Positions 1 to 9,182 of a DNA stretch of 64,000 bases are shown here, piece after piece. Position 1 is the stretch's first letter; each line of letters begins with the position of its first letter. Below the pieces are notes generated by a model. The model searched no databases. It was not told the origin of the DNA and worked only from the letters and a program-made list of their open reading frames with translations. The DNA is from an uncultured bacterium (GTDB lineage Bacteria; Cyanobacteriota; Vampirovibrionia; Gastranaerophilales; Gastranaerophilaceae), in the NCBI GenBank assembly GCA_958366705.1, contig CATXCB010000005.1:62001-126000 (forward strand), given 5' to 3'. A program made the position numbers and the translations under genes.

Positions 1-39
1 GACTTCTGCAAGGGTGAATGCTGCTTTGTCATTCGACAT
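1..39 (-). CDS. Pilin-like protein, 5' fragment cut by window edge
   Basis: The gene runs off the left edge and only the first 13 codons are present if the ATG at 39 is used: MSNDKAAFTLAEV. The FTLAEV motif, with Glu at +5 of the presumed mature protein, is the class III prepilin peptidase signal seen in five other genes of this window. The expected cleavage is after Ala7. The ATG lies at the end of a palindromic repeat and has no good ribosome-binding site. The same reading frame stays open upstream for about 70 codons, back to a run of 10 G at 254-263. The real protein may therefore start at the ATG at 293 after a frameshift (see findings). Confidence 0.7.
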   Translation of the reverse strand, partial: MSNDKAAFTLAEV

Positions 40-144
40 TCCGAACTTGGTTCGGAATCTTTTAATTAAGCGTTTTGATTCAGCTCCTGAAATAAATTCA
101 GGATGACAATTTGAGAGGGCAGAATAACAAGTTGTATGTTCGGA

Positions 145-310
145 ATGGGGTAGTAAAGGTTTTAAATAACCGGAGGTACCGGTAGGATTAAAATTTAAAA
201 TAAATAATTTTAAAGATCTTAGAATACTGTTGGAGTGGAGCTTTAAAAGGTTACCCCCCCCCCGATTTTCTTGTTATTATTGAGTTCTAGCATATTATAC
301 CTCCTATAAA
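145..310 (-). promoter_or_regulatory. Poly-G leader of the pilin-like gene, copy 1
   Basis: A conserved leader, read on the minus strand, is nearly identical in about 130 positions to the one at 11672-11830. It holds an AGGAGG ribosome-binding site (300-305), an ATG (293), a run of 10 G (254-263) and then an AT-rich segment without stop codons in the pilin frame. Both copies lie directly upstream of a pilin-like gene on the same strand. Confidence 0.65.
243..293 (-). CDS. Leader ORF reading into a G10 tract, copy 1
   Basis: ATG at 293 sits 6 bases after a perfect AGGAGG. As sequenced it encodes MLELNNNKKIGGGVTF and stops at 243-245. Three Gly codons come from the run of 10 G. Changing the run to 8 or 11 G would avoid this stop and join the ORF in frame with the pilin-like gene at the window edge. 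It may be a regulatory minicistron or the true start of the pilin precursor. Confidence 0.5.
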   Translation of the reverse strand: MLELNNNKKIGGGVTF

Positions 311-336
311 ATTATTAATAAAGTTATTAGTATTAC

Positions 337-567
337 TTATCTTTTAAAATAATCGCAAATTAATTTTTCTTGACGCGGCAACAGATGCTTAATACGATTT
401 ACTATAGAATTATTTTGTAAATCATCAAGCTGTTTTTTTAAAATTGCTTTTTCCAGAAGCATCTTATCATATAAATCCGAACAAACCTTACTCTTATCAA
501 TATGTTCTCTTAATTTCGCCAGTTGTAATTCTTTTTCTCTAATAGCAGAAATAAGTTCTCGTTTCAC
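337..567 (-). CDS. Small charged coiled-coil protein, unknown function
   Basis: A 76-residue protein that is almost entirely predicted helix, rich in Lys, Glu and Leu with heptad-like spacing from residue 1 to about 55, and a basic end (RIKHLLPRQEKLICDYFKR). It has no signal peptide or membrane segment. The start codon is GTG (565-567) with an AGAGG ribosome-binding site about 9 bases upstream. It lies between the ferredoxin oxidoreductase operon and the pilin-like leader, all on the minus strand. I do not recognise the family. The ORF and ribosome-binding site make a real gene likely. Confidence 0.55.
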   Translation of the reverse strand: MKRELISAIREKELQLAKLREHIDKSKVCSDLYDKMLLEKAILKKQLDDLQNNSIVNRIKHLLPRQEKLICDYFKR

Positions 568-649
568 TTTGAATAAACCTCTTATATATCACATATAAAG
601 AATAAACTGTTCTTATAAATTTAAAATCAACTTTTTAGGTGATTTTGAA

Positions 650-1198
650 CTATTTAGCCAATAAATCATACTCATAACCGAGCTTTAAAGCTTCTATATT
701 TTTCGGAATTAATTGTTTACGATGCGGCGGAATTACATTACTCAAAGCATTTTCAAGAGTTTCTACAGAAATAAGACCGCTAACTTTAGATAAAATACCT
801 AATGCAAGTATATTAGACATTTTTATATTTCCAAGCTTTTCTTCAGCCATTTGAGTGATTGGTGCAAAAACATATTTAATATCTTCTCTGTTTTTTACTT
901 TTTCTGCCAGAGAGGTATTTACAATAATTGTTCCACCCGGTCTCACAAATGAAGTATATTTATCAAACGAAGCCTGATTTAAAACAATAATATAATCAGC
1001 ATGAGATTTCTGAACGGCACTAACTTCATCATCAGCCATAACAACACCACAATTTACTGTACCGCCGCGCATTTCAGCCCCATAAGACGGGTACCAGGTT
1101 ACTTTCTTATCATCAAGCATGAATCCATTAGCCAGAACCTCACCGGCAAGCAATACGCCCTGTCCGCCAAATCCTGCAATTATAAAATCTTTTTCCAT
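650..1198 (-). CDS. 2-oxoacid:ferredoxin oxidoreductase, gamma subunit
   Basis: The 182-residue protein is a pyruvate/ketoisovalerate-type oxidoreductase gamma domain. It opens with the conserved AGFGGQGVLLAGEVLA turn (residues 8-23), followed by YPSYGAEMRGGTVNC (about 37-51). This subunit joins alpha, beta and delta in the cytoplasmic complex that converts a 2-oxoacid plus CoA to acyl-CoA and CO2 with reduction of ferredoxin. It is the last gene of a tight operon (delta-alpha-beta-gamma), 14 bases after the beta gene. The exact substrate (2-oxoglutarate or branched-chain 2-oxoacids) cannot be read from this subunit. Confidence 0.9.
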   Translation of the reverse strand: MEKDFIIAGFGGQGVLLAGEVLANGFMLDDKKVTWYPSYGAEMRGGTVNCGVVMADDEVSAVQKSHADYIIVLNQASFDKYTSFVRPGGTIIVNTSLAEKVKNREDIKYVFAPITQMAEEKLGNIKMSNILALGILSKVSGLISVETLENALSNVIPPHRKQLIPKNIEALKLGYEYDLLAK

Positions 1199-1212
1199 AT
1201 AATCTTCCTTAC

Positions 1213-1965
1213 CTAATCTTTTACTGTAATATCTTTATATATCCCCGGTTTGAAGACATTCATCATTTCATTACGAACTCTTTCATGAGCTTGTTGAGGA
1301 GACATTCGCCAATTTGTAGGACAAGTTGATAGAATTTCAACAAAGCCAAAACCTAATCCTTGAAGCTGAACTTCAAAAGCTTTTTTAATTGCCTGTTTTG
1401 CTTTTCTAATATTAGGAACAGTATCTAAAGATACTCTTGCACTAAAAGCTGTACCATCACATAAGGCTATATGCTCTGCCATTTTGATAGGATACCCATA
1501 GTATGGAACATTTCTGCCTGTAGGCGAAGTTGTTGTAACCTGTCCTAATAAAGTTGTTGGTCCCAATTGACCGCCAGTCATACCATAAGTTGTATTATTT
1601 ATACATATTGCTGATAAATTTTCGCCTCTCAAGGCAGCATGAGTACTTTCAGCTAATCCTATTGAAGCAAAGTCACCATCACCTTGATATGTAAATACAA
1701 ATTTATCAGGCATAGCTCGTTTTATACCGGTAGCTTCAGCTAAAGCCCTGCCATGCGGAGCTTCCAGCGCATCAATCTCCAAAAAATCATAAATTGTTAC
1801 CGAACACCCGATAGAAGCCGCAACAATTGTATTATCACGAATTCCCAGTTCATCTAAAACTTCTGCTACCAATCTGACAGCCACTCCGTGATCACAGCCT
1901 GGACAAAAAGTATATTTTGCGTCTTTTTTAAACGAATCTGCGATTTTAAAAACTTGTTTAGACAT
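1213..1965 (-). CDS. 2-oxoacid:ferredoxin oxidoreductase, beta (TPP) subunit
   Basis: This 250-residue subunit binds thiamine pyrophosphate. It carries CPGCDHG (residues 21-27), typical of KorB/VorA-type beta subunits, and the TPP/Mg motif GDGDFASIG starting at residue 95 and closing with Asn123-Asn124. Its ATG overlaps the alpha stop codon as TAATG, which indicates translational coupling. With alpha it forms the catalytic core that decarboxylates the 2-oxoacid and passes electrons to the ferredoxin-like delta subunit. The family covers 2-oxoglutarate and 2-oxoisovalerate enzymes, and the sequence alone does not settle which. Confidence 0.92.
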   Translation of the reverse strand: MSKQVFKIADSFKKDAKYTFCPGCDHGVAVRLVAEVLDELGIRDNTIVAASIGCSVTIYDFLEIDALEAPHGRALAEATGIKRAMPDKFVFTYQGDGDFASIGLAESTHAALRGENLSAICINNTTYGMTGGQLGPTTLLGQVTTTSPTGRNVPYYGYPIKMAEHIALCDGTAFSARVSLDTVPNIRKAKQAIKKAFEVQLQGLGFGFVEILSTCPTNWRMSPQQAHERVRNEMMNVFKPGIYKDITVKD

Positions 1966-3032
1966 TACTTTAACCCCTCCAACACTTGTGCAACAATTTC
2001 TTCAGGAGGAGGAGGAGTTCCAACTCCTTTGTGAATCAAATCAACAGGAACAACACCGTTAACGGCAAGCTTAACATCGTAAACCATTTGTCCCATATTA
2101 ACTTCAACCACCACGAATTTTTTAACAGTATGAGAAAGTTCCTGTAATCGCTTATTAGGGAACGGGAATAATGTAACAGGTCGAAATGAACCTGCTTTTA
2201 TACCTTTTTCTCTAAGCATTTTAACCGCCGTTTTAACATTTCGGGAGGTACTGCCGAAGCTTACTAAAATAATATCAGCATCCTCGGTTCCGATTTCTTC
2301 CCACTCTGTTTCATTTTCTTCCAGAGCTCTATATTTATCAAACAATTTTTCTAAAAATACGCATTGATTATCTGCAAGAGGAGCATACGATCTTATAATT
2401 CTTGATGCTCGATTTTTTGCACCGGTCAAAGCCCAGGAGGAATTATCCACTTCCGGATACGGATAAGGTTTAAATTCAACAGGCTCCATCATTTGCCCAA
2501 GCATTCCATCTGCCAATAGCACAGCAGGATTTCTATACTTATGAGCAAGATAAAAAGCCTTATATGTTAAATCCACACACTCCTGAACTGTAGAAGGTGC
2601 CAGTACTATCAGTTTATAATCTCCATTTCCGCCGCCTTTTGTAGCTTGAAAATAATCTCCTTGAGATGGATAAATGTTTCCTAATCCGGGTCCGCCTCTC
2701 ATAACACTGACAAGAACTACAGGAAGTTCATCCGCTGTAGCATATGATAGTGCTTCTTGCATAAGTGCAACAGCACAGGAAGATGATGAAGACATTGCTT
2801 TTACTCCAGTAGAACAAGCTCCTAATACCATGTTAATAGCAGCTAATTCACTTTCAGCAGAAACATAAGCTCTTCCTAATTCTTGCATTTTACCGCTCAT
2901 GAATTCTCCAATTTCACTCTGCGGAGTAATAGGGTAACCAAAATAGCACTGACAGCCTGCTAAAACAGCGGCATTAGCTATTGCATAATTCCCTTTCATT
3001 AAAACTTTTTTACCAGTTAAACATTCTACCAT
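1965..3032 (-). CDS. 2-oxoacid:ferredoxin oxidoreductase, alpha subunit (VorB/KorA type)
   Basis: A 355-residue alpha subunit with the substrate-contacting motif GYPITPQSEI (about residues 33-42), a Glu-containing helix (SAESELAAINMVLGA) and a C-terminal transketolase-like domain. The length and the GNYAIANAAVLAG opening resemble proteins usually named 3-methyl-2-oxobutanoate dehydrogenase VorB. A 2-oxoglutarate enzyme remains possible. It is second in the operon, 3 bases after the ferredoxin gene and overlapping the beta gene. In an anaerobe this complex would supply acyl-CoA and reduced ferredoxin, or work in reverse for reductive carboxylation. Confidence 0.9.
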   Translation of the reverse strand: MVECLTGKKVLMKGNYAIANAAVLAGCQCYFGYPITPQSEIGEFMSGKMQELGRAYVSAESELAAINMVLGACSTGVKAMSSSSSCAVALMQEALSYATADELPVVLVSVMRGGPGLGNIYPSQGDYFQATKGGGNGDYKLIVLAPSTVQECVDLTYKAFYLAHKYRNPAVLLADGMLGQMMEPVEFKPYPYPEVDNSSWALTGAKNRASRIIRSYAPLADNQCVFLEKLFDKYRALEENETEWEEIGTEDADIILVSFGSTSRNVKTAVKMLREKGIKAGSFRPVTLFPFPNKRLQELSHTVKKFVVVEVNMGQMVYDVKLAVNGVVPVDLIHKGVGTPPPPEEIVAQVLEGLK

Positions 3033-3035
3033 TAT

Positions 3036-3248
3036 TTATCCTTTATATACCTCAGTTATAGCTAAATCCGGACATCTAGTCGCACACATTGCACATCCCA
3101 AACATTCATGCTCAGGATCAGAAAATTCTACAATTCTATTTCCTAAATTATTAGTTTTTTCGCTTATTTTTATCAAATTTTTAGGACATTCATTAATACA
3201 CAAATAACAAGCTTTACACTTATTTTCATCTATGACAATGTGACTCAT
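3036..3248 (-). CDS. 2-oxoacid:ferredoxin oxidoreductase, delta subunit (2x4Fe-4S ferredoxin)
   Basis: A 70-residue bacterial-type ferredoxin with two 4Fe-4S motifs, CKACYLCINECP and CLGCAMCATRCP, matching CxxCxxCxxxCP. It carries electrons from the TPP centre to external ferredoxin. The start is placed at ATG 3246-3248, which follows a GAGGGG ribosome-binding site. An upstream TTG at 3266, in frame and behind AGGAGG, would add six residues and cannot be excluded. It is the first gene of the operon, divergent from the large coiled-coil gene at 3423. Confidence 0.9.
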   Translation of the reverse strand: MSHIVIDENKCKACYLCINECPKNLIKISEKTNNLGNRIVEFSDPEHECLGCAMCATRCPDLAITEVYKG

Positions 3249-3422
3249 ACTATCCCCTCTTTTCAATCTATCCTCCTCAACATTCTATCACCAATACTAA
3301 ATTTTAAATAGAAATTGTATGGATTCTTAACATTTGTAATAAATATATGAAATTAAATTTACTAAAATTTCTATGCCTGCTAAAATCAAAATGTAGGGAT
3401 ATTTATTTTTAAGGACTAAGAA

Positions 3423-6400
3423 ATGGCTCAAGAATTAGAAGTAATCGTTGATTTATTGAAGGAGATGAGACGAGCTAATAACAATAATATAGAGAGTTTT
3501 GACAAATTATTAGCAAGTATAAATGATAAACTTGATTTTATGGAAGAAAATGAAGATTCTATTAAGCTTATCAAAGTATATCTTGAAGAATTGACCAAAA
3601 CAGTAGATTCAAAATATTCTACAACTGCCCTCAAATTCAACGATATTCAGAATGCATTGAATATATTATTTGAAGAATTAGATGAGCATGCTAAATCTAA
3701 AAACATGCTCAAAGCTTATAATACATTTTCAAAAAATATAACAGAATTCAACGGCCAGCTTGAGTTGCAAAAAGAAATAACAGGCAAAATAGATTCATCT
3801 CTGGATTCTTTAAAAAATAATAAAGAGGACATAAAAAATTCACTACAGCAGCTAAAAGATAATTTTGAGCAGCTTAATCATGCATACAAAAATATTACCA
3901 ATAGTCTTAGCTCAAATTTAAAACCCATCATTACAAATATAGCAGATTCAGATAACAAGAAACTTAAAACAAATGCAAAAAAACAGATTGAGATAATTGG
4001 CAACGCTGTAAAAGAAATAATCACATATTTAAAATCTGCAGAAGAAAAAGATTTAAATCTTGAAAAACTATTAAATAATATAGCCGCAAACGAAAACCTA
4101 AAATATACACAGGGTGTTATTGATTTAATAATAGAAAAATCTGATAATATTTCAAAAAAAATAGTTTCGCTTGCATCAAAATCTGATATTGAAGAATTGA
4201 AAAATATTTCTAAAACAACAAATAGTGAAATGGTTTTAAAAACCGAAGCTATTGTTAATCAGGCTGAAGAAGTAAAACAAAAATTAGCTAAAGTTACCCA
4301 GAATATAGAAGAACTTCCAGGAACCAAATTACTGGAAGAATCTTTGCAAAAATTATTTCAAAAACTCGAAACTCTTAGTGAAGATATAGAAAATTACAAT
4401 GTTAAAGGCGATTGTTTTGACATTGAATCAAAATTAACATTGATAAAAGAAGATGTTTCAACTGTTAAAAATATTGTCTCTGATATCAAAGAAGCCGTAG
4501 TTGCAAAAGTATTATCTTCAATTAATGATATTTCATTTGAAAATGAAAGCTATGAAATAAAACATCATATTTCAAAAATGTTATCGCAGCTGCCGCAAAA
4601 AGAAGACATTGAAAGAATCATTATTGAGAATGAACACAGCAGTAAAATAGTTAACATACTACTGGAAAAAACAGACAAGATTTCGGAAAAACTTGAAAAT
4701 TCAGCAACACAGCAAGATATTGAAAATATAAAAGAAAATCAATCAACTCTGGCTGAAAGTATACAATACCTTGCAGATAAAGATGATATTTCATCATTAA
4801 CCTCCAAAACTGATGAAATAGAACAAATGATTGATAATCTTAATCTTGATAATGAATTTGAAAACATATATGATAAAACGTCTACAATAGAAGACTGGTT
4901 GGTTTCTTCAAAAATAAAAGAAAATACAGAGGAAATTATCCAACAAATGCCAAATAAGGCTGAAAAGAAAGATTTATCTCAAATATTAGAAACAACAGCT
5001 CAAATAGTTGAATTACTGAAAAAAATTCCTCAATACGAAATTGGCGAAAACGAAACAGCTGCGCTATCCGGAGCTGAACGCAAACTTGAAGATTTAAAAA
5101 CAGAACTTCTTAATACCACAGAATTACATAATGATTCTGTCATTTCAAAATTGTCAGAAATTAAAACAGCAATGGATTCTGCTGCTACAGCTGAAGAATT
5201 CAATAATATTGCAGAGGATTTAAAAGATTTTGTTCAATTAATCCTTAATAACTCTGAATTAATAACCCGAAATCTGGATGAAATAAAACAAGGACAAGAA
5301 AACTTATCTGAAAGAATTGAAAATCTTGGCTCACTTAAAGAAGATATTCAAGAAACAATAAATTCACAACAACTTGAATTATCTAACAAAACAGACAATA
5401 TAGAAAACAAATTAACATCAATTTCTGAATACTTAAACAAAGATTTAAAAATAAATGAAGAAGAAATTATTAGAGAAATTTCAGAAATAAAAGAAATTAT
5501 CCAAAATAAAAAATCAAATTTTGACGGGATTGAATTTGAAAAAAGCTTAAATATAGATTCAATTGAAAGATATTTGGAAGATATCAAAACTATCCTTGAT
5601 ACCTCAGACAAAGGTATTAGCGAAGATATAAAAAAACAACTGATTAATGTTGAAAACGAATTAAATAATTACAAATCATTCAACGAAAACCAATTTATTC
5701 AAATTTTAGATAAGCTTAATGAATATCAACAATTAACAAAAACAGATAGTCTTCCATCCGAAAGCCTCTCTGATACCGTTGCTGAAATTTTGCAGCTTAA
5801 AGACCAGATTCAACAACTTGGCGAATCTTTTGCAACTCTAAATCTGGAGAAAACAAACGAAAATTCAGTATCAGGATTTGTTGCTGAAAAATTAAACGAA
5901 TTAAGTGAAAATCTATCTACACTTTCTGAAAATATTGATAACGGATTGCAGCAAGGCTTTGCGTATAATGCAGAACTTATTGAAGAAAAATCTGCGGTTC
6001 TTTTAGATTTTATAAAAGAATTACGACATGCCAGCACCGAAAATATAGATTTATACGAAAGATTAACAGTAACTGATAACAAAATTATGGACTTCAAACA
6101 GGAATTGGAGTTAATAAATACCGATGTTATCAGCGATTTAAACTCAAAAACAGATAGACTGATAAAAGAGTTATCTCCAATTAAAGAACTTTTAACCTGT
6201 CTGGCTGTTCAAACTCCGGAAGGTCCTCAATCCGAAAAAATAAAAGAACAGCTCGGAATATTACATGATTCAGTCCAAGATGATATAACAGAATGCACAA
6301 AATATGCAAAAAGTACATTTGAACGTCTTGAAGAAACTTATGAACAAATTTCAAAAGACTTAACTTCCACAGAACGAAATTTGAGAGATTTTATACTTGG

Positions 6401-9182
6401 CGACATAGATTCTGTAATAATAAAAATTGACAATCTGAAAGCGGATTTAGAAAGCACTCTTAACAGAGTTACCCCGCCGGATGCTGAGCAAATGGAAGAG
6501 TTACATACATTTGTATCTCAAATTGTTAATTTTAAAAATGAACAGCAAGAATATCTAAAAGAAATTGCTGAAGATATAAAAACAACAATCAATGATAAAA
6601 TAACATCCCAGCATGATGAAATTAAATCAATGATTACTGTTGCAATGAACAATGAAGAAATTGTTCAAGCAATAGAAAATTTAAAAAGATGCTTTAAATC
6701 AAAAATAAAAGAACTAAGCAGAATTCAAAAAGAAAATCAAGAAAATAAAAATACCGGTGACGAATTTGGAACAAACCAATACGAAGAGGTATTTGAAAAA
6801 AGTAAGAATGCAAAAGTTATTGCAGAAATAAAAGAAGATTTTAATAAATTTTCAAGCTTAATTAGTAATTTGTCAGACGAAAACCCTGAAATTGAAGAAG
6901 TATTAAATACTATAAGAGAAAAAATTGACACAATTACAGTAGTTAAGAATGAAAAAGTTCAAAAAAACGACAATCTCGACATTTTAACAGACGAAGACTT
7001 TTCAGAAGGAGAAAACGAAGACAAAGAATTTGCAGAACTGGCAGTTGATGAAGATTTTTCTGAAGACGATGATGAGGATGAATTTGATACTGATGATGAA
7101 GATGATGAAATCTTACTCGGAGCAAATAATTTTGATTTCATAAAAGCTTTTGACCTTCTAAAACAAGACATTAATAACCTGCGCAGCGATATAGAAAGAG
7201 TGTTACCAGAAGACGCGCGCCGTCAAAAATCGTCATCTCTAAATTCTATTCCTGCCCTAGGTAATGACAATTTATTACTGTCATTAAATAACAAAGTTGA
7301 ACTTCTGGCTAAGACTTTAAAAACTGATTGGCTTGAAGAAATTAAAGGCTATCTGGCAGGCGGAGAAATACATTCATTACTTGAAGATATCAGTGATAAA
7401 ATCAATATACTTACACTCACAGATAACTCTGAATGGATTCAAGAAATAAAACAGGCTCTTGAACAGCTTAATACCGGAGAGATAAATACCGGCTCAAATC
7501 AAGAAATTCAAACAATGCTTGCATTGATTAATGAAAAAATTGATATTCTTGCCTCAAGTGATGACCACGATTTAATGGAAGACGTCAGAGATGTTATCGA
7601 AAGAATTTATGAAGATGATTTAGAAAATCAATCACAGCAAAATGAAGATATCAAAAAATTATTAAGCACTCTTGACCAAAAAATTGATATTATAGCAACC
7701 TCTGATAACTACGATAGCATTGAAGATATCAAAGAATCAATTGAAACTCTGGATGAAAAAATTGATATAATTGCAACCGGCAATAATACCGACCAACTGG
7801 ATGAAATAAAAGATACTCTGAGTATTTTGGAAGAAAAAGTTGATAATATATCAGATGCTTCCACATATACAAATTTGGATAATATCCAAGATGTACTTTC
7901 TACAATTGAAAGTAAAATTGATTCAATAATAATTCCTGAAAAAAGAGACAAACTTTCAGAATCAGATGCACAAATAACATCTATGTTGGAAACTTTAAAC
8001 CATAAAATAGATATTATTTCCAGCAGCGAAAGCAATATTAATACCCAGCAGGATATTGATGATGTAAAACATTTGATTCTTGCTCAAATGGATTATATTG
8101 AACGCCTTGAACACAATAACAAAACTGATGCGTTCAAAAAATGTCTAAAAGAATTAACACTTGAAGTTAATAATCTGAATTTAAATTCAAATTCAAGTAA
8201 TAATAAACTTCAAAAGACTCTCAAAGATATGAAAGATTCAATTATGACTGCAGTTGTAACCATATTTGAACAAGTTTCATTTATCGAAGAGTCAGAAGAT
8301 ATCAAAGATTTTGTTGAAGAAAAAACAGATGTAATTAACAAAAATCTTGTTGAAGTTACAAAACAATTAAAACAAATAACAAATTCCAGTGAAGATCCGG
8401 ATTATACATATTCTATGCAGGATATAGAATCTGATCTGGCAAAACTTAGACTTGCTCTTAATGAACTCCAAAATAACGAACTTGAATCACAATCAAACGA
8501 ATTAGCAAATATATCAGATTCACTTTATAGGATAACTTCAACTGTAGAAGAACTGCAAAGTTCTATGACTCAGGATGAAATCAAAGATATCAAATCTGAT
8601 ATATATAATATTCAAGAACAAACACAAAAATTATTAATAAATTCAGATGAATCTTATAATGCGCTAAATAGCGGATTAGAAGACTTCGGGAAAATTATTA
8701 CAAACCAAATATCAAATAAAGTTGATAAAGTTACGCAAATGCTTGAAAAATCCTCAGATTCAGATAAAGTTATGAGACAGGCTCTTATTTATATGGGCGA
8801 ATGGATTGATTCTGCAAGTGAAAGCATGAACAAAATTTCAACAAATTCAGATGAAATAATCGAAATTAAATCAGCAATCGAAACTCTGAAAAAAGATATT
8901 CCGGAACAAACAGATATATTAAACTCTATTGAAGAAAAATTTGATGAGCAACAAGCAAGACTCAGCTTTTTCGAAAAACAAATCACCAAACTTTCCGGCA
9001 TAGAAGACAAGTTTGAGCAACAACAAGAACGTATTGACCGACTTGAAATGTCTTTGGAAAAAATTCTAAATGCAGTTGAAGATATTGATGACACAAAAGT
9101 TACAAGAAAAATTGACAAAATTGATAAACAATTGGCAAAATTAAGTACAAATATAGAAAAGCTGGCGTCATATGTTGACTAA
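3423..9182 (+). CDS. Giant coiled-coil protein (1919 aa), unknown function
   Basis: The 1919-residue protein is almost wholly composed of Leu/Ile/Lys/Glu heptads, with no signal peptide and no membrane helix, so it is probably a cytoplasmic filament-like or scaffold protein. Three zones can be seen: coiled coil to about residue 1185, a very acidic stretch at about 1188-1230 (a run of Asp/Glu including EDDDEDEFDTDDEDDE), and from about 1288 to 1545 a set of degenerate repeats of about 35-45 residues built on EKIDIIATSD...DLEDIKDTIE. A further coiled coil runs to the C-terminus. The ribosome-binding site is AAGGA, 7 bases before ATG. The 3' end overlaps the GlcD-like gene by 11 bases, which suggests one transcript. 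Six-frame shadows inside it are not genes. No family is recognised. Confidence 0.9.
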   Translation: MAQELEVIVDLLKEMRRANNNNIESFDKLLASINDKLDFMEENEDSIKLIKVYLEELTKTVDSKYSTTALKFNDIQNALNILFEELDEHAKSKNMLKAYNTFSKNITEFNGQLELQKEITGKIDSSLDSLKNNKEDIKNSLQQLKDNFEQLNHAYKNITNSLSSNLKPIITNIADSDNKKLKTNAKKQIEIIGNAVKEIITYLKSAEEKDLNLEKLLNNIAANENLKYTQGVIDLIIEKSDNISKKIVSLASKSDIEELKNISKTTNSEMVLKTEAIVNQAEEVKQKLAKVTQNIEELPGTKLLEESLQKLFQKLETLSEDIENYNVKGDCFDIESKLTLIKEDVSTVKNIVSDIKEAVVAKVLSSINDISFENESYEIKHHISKMLSQLPQKEDIERIIIENEHSSKIVNILLEKTDKISEKLENSATQQDIENIKENQSTLAESIQYLADKDDISSLTSKTDEIEQMIDNLNLDNEFENIYDKTSTIEDWLVSSKIKENTEEIIQQMPNKAEKKDLSQILETTAQIVELLKKIPQYEIGENETAALSGAERKLEDLKTELLNTTELHNDSVISKLSEIKTAMDSAATAEEFNNIAEDLKDFVQLILNNSELITRNLDEIKQGQENLSERIENLGSLKEDIQETINSQQLELSNKTDNIENKLTSISEYLNKDLKINEEEIIREISEIKEIIQNKKSNFDGIEFEKSLNIDSIERYLEDIKTILDTSDKGISEDIKKQLINVENELNNYKSFNENQFIQILDKLNEYQQLTKTDSLPSESLSDTVAEILQLKDQIQQLGESFATLNLEKTNENSVSGFVAEKLNELSENLSTLSENIDNGLQQGFAYNAELIEEKSAVLLDFIKELRHASTENIDLYERLTVTDNKIMDFKQELELINTDVISDLNSKTDRLIKELSPIKELLTCLAVQTPEGPQSEKIKEQLGILHDSVQDDITECTKYAKSTFERLEETYEQISKDLTSTERNLRDFILGDIDSVIIKIDNLKADLESTLNRVTPPDAEQMEELHTFVSQIVNFKNEQQEYLKEIAEDIKTTINDKITSQHDEIKSMITVAMNNEEIVQAIENLKRCFKSKIKELSRIQKENQENKNTGDEFGTNQYEEVFEKSKNAKVIAEIKEDFNKFSSLISNLSDENPEIEEVLNTIREKIDTITVVKNEKVQKNDNLDILTDEDFSEGENEDKEFAELAVDEDFSEDDDEDEFDTDDEDDEILLGANNFDFIKAFDLLKQDINNLRSDIERVLPEDARRQKSSSLNSIPALGNDNLLLSLNNKVELLAKTLKTDWLEEIKGYLAGGEIHSLLEDISDKINILTLTDNSEWIQEIKQALEQLNTGEINTGSNQEIQTMLALINEKIDILASSDDHDLMEDVRDVIERIYEDDLENQSQQNEDIKKLLSTLDQKIDIIATSDNYDSIEDIKESIETLDEKIDIIATGNNTDQLDEIKDTLSILEEKVDNISDASTYTNLDNIQDVLSTIESKIDSIIIPEKRDKLSESDAQITSMLETLNHKIDIISSSESNINTQQDIDDVKHLILAQMDYIERLEHNNKTDAFKKCLKELTLEVNNLNLNSNSSNNKLQKTLKDMKDSIMTAVVTIFEQVSFIEESEDIKDFVEEKTDVINKNLVEVTKQLKQITNSSEDPDYTYSMQDIESDLAKLRLALNELQNNELESQSNELANISDSLYRITSTVEELQSSMTQDEIKDIKSDIYNIQEQTQKLLINSDESYNALNSGLEDFGKIITNQISNKVDKVTQMLEKSSDSDKVMRQALIYMGEWIDSASESMNKISTNSDEIIEIKSAIETLKKDIPEQTDILNSIEEKFDEQQARLSFFEKQITKLSGIEDKFEQQQERIDRLEMSLEKILNAVEDIDDTKVTRKIDKIDKQLAKLSTNIEKLASYVD

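Noticed and set aside
1001..1216. Plus-strand ORF over the gamma subunit gene
   Set aside because: No ribosome-binding site, and it lies fully antisense to a clearly conserved subunit. The same applies to the many antisense ORFs inside 3423-9182, which arise from low-complexity codons.
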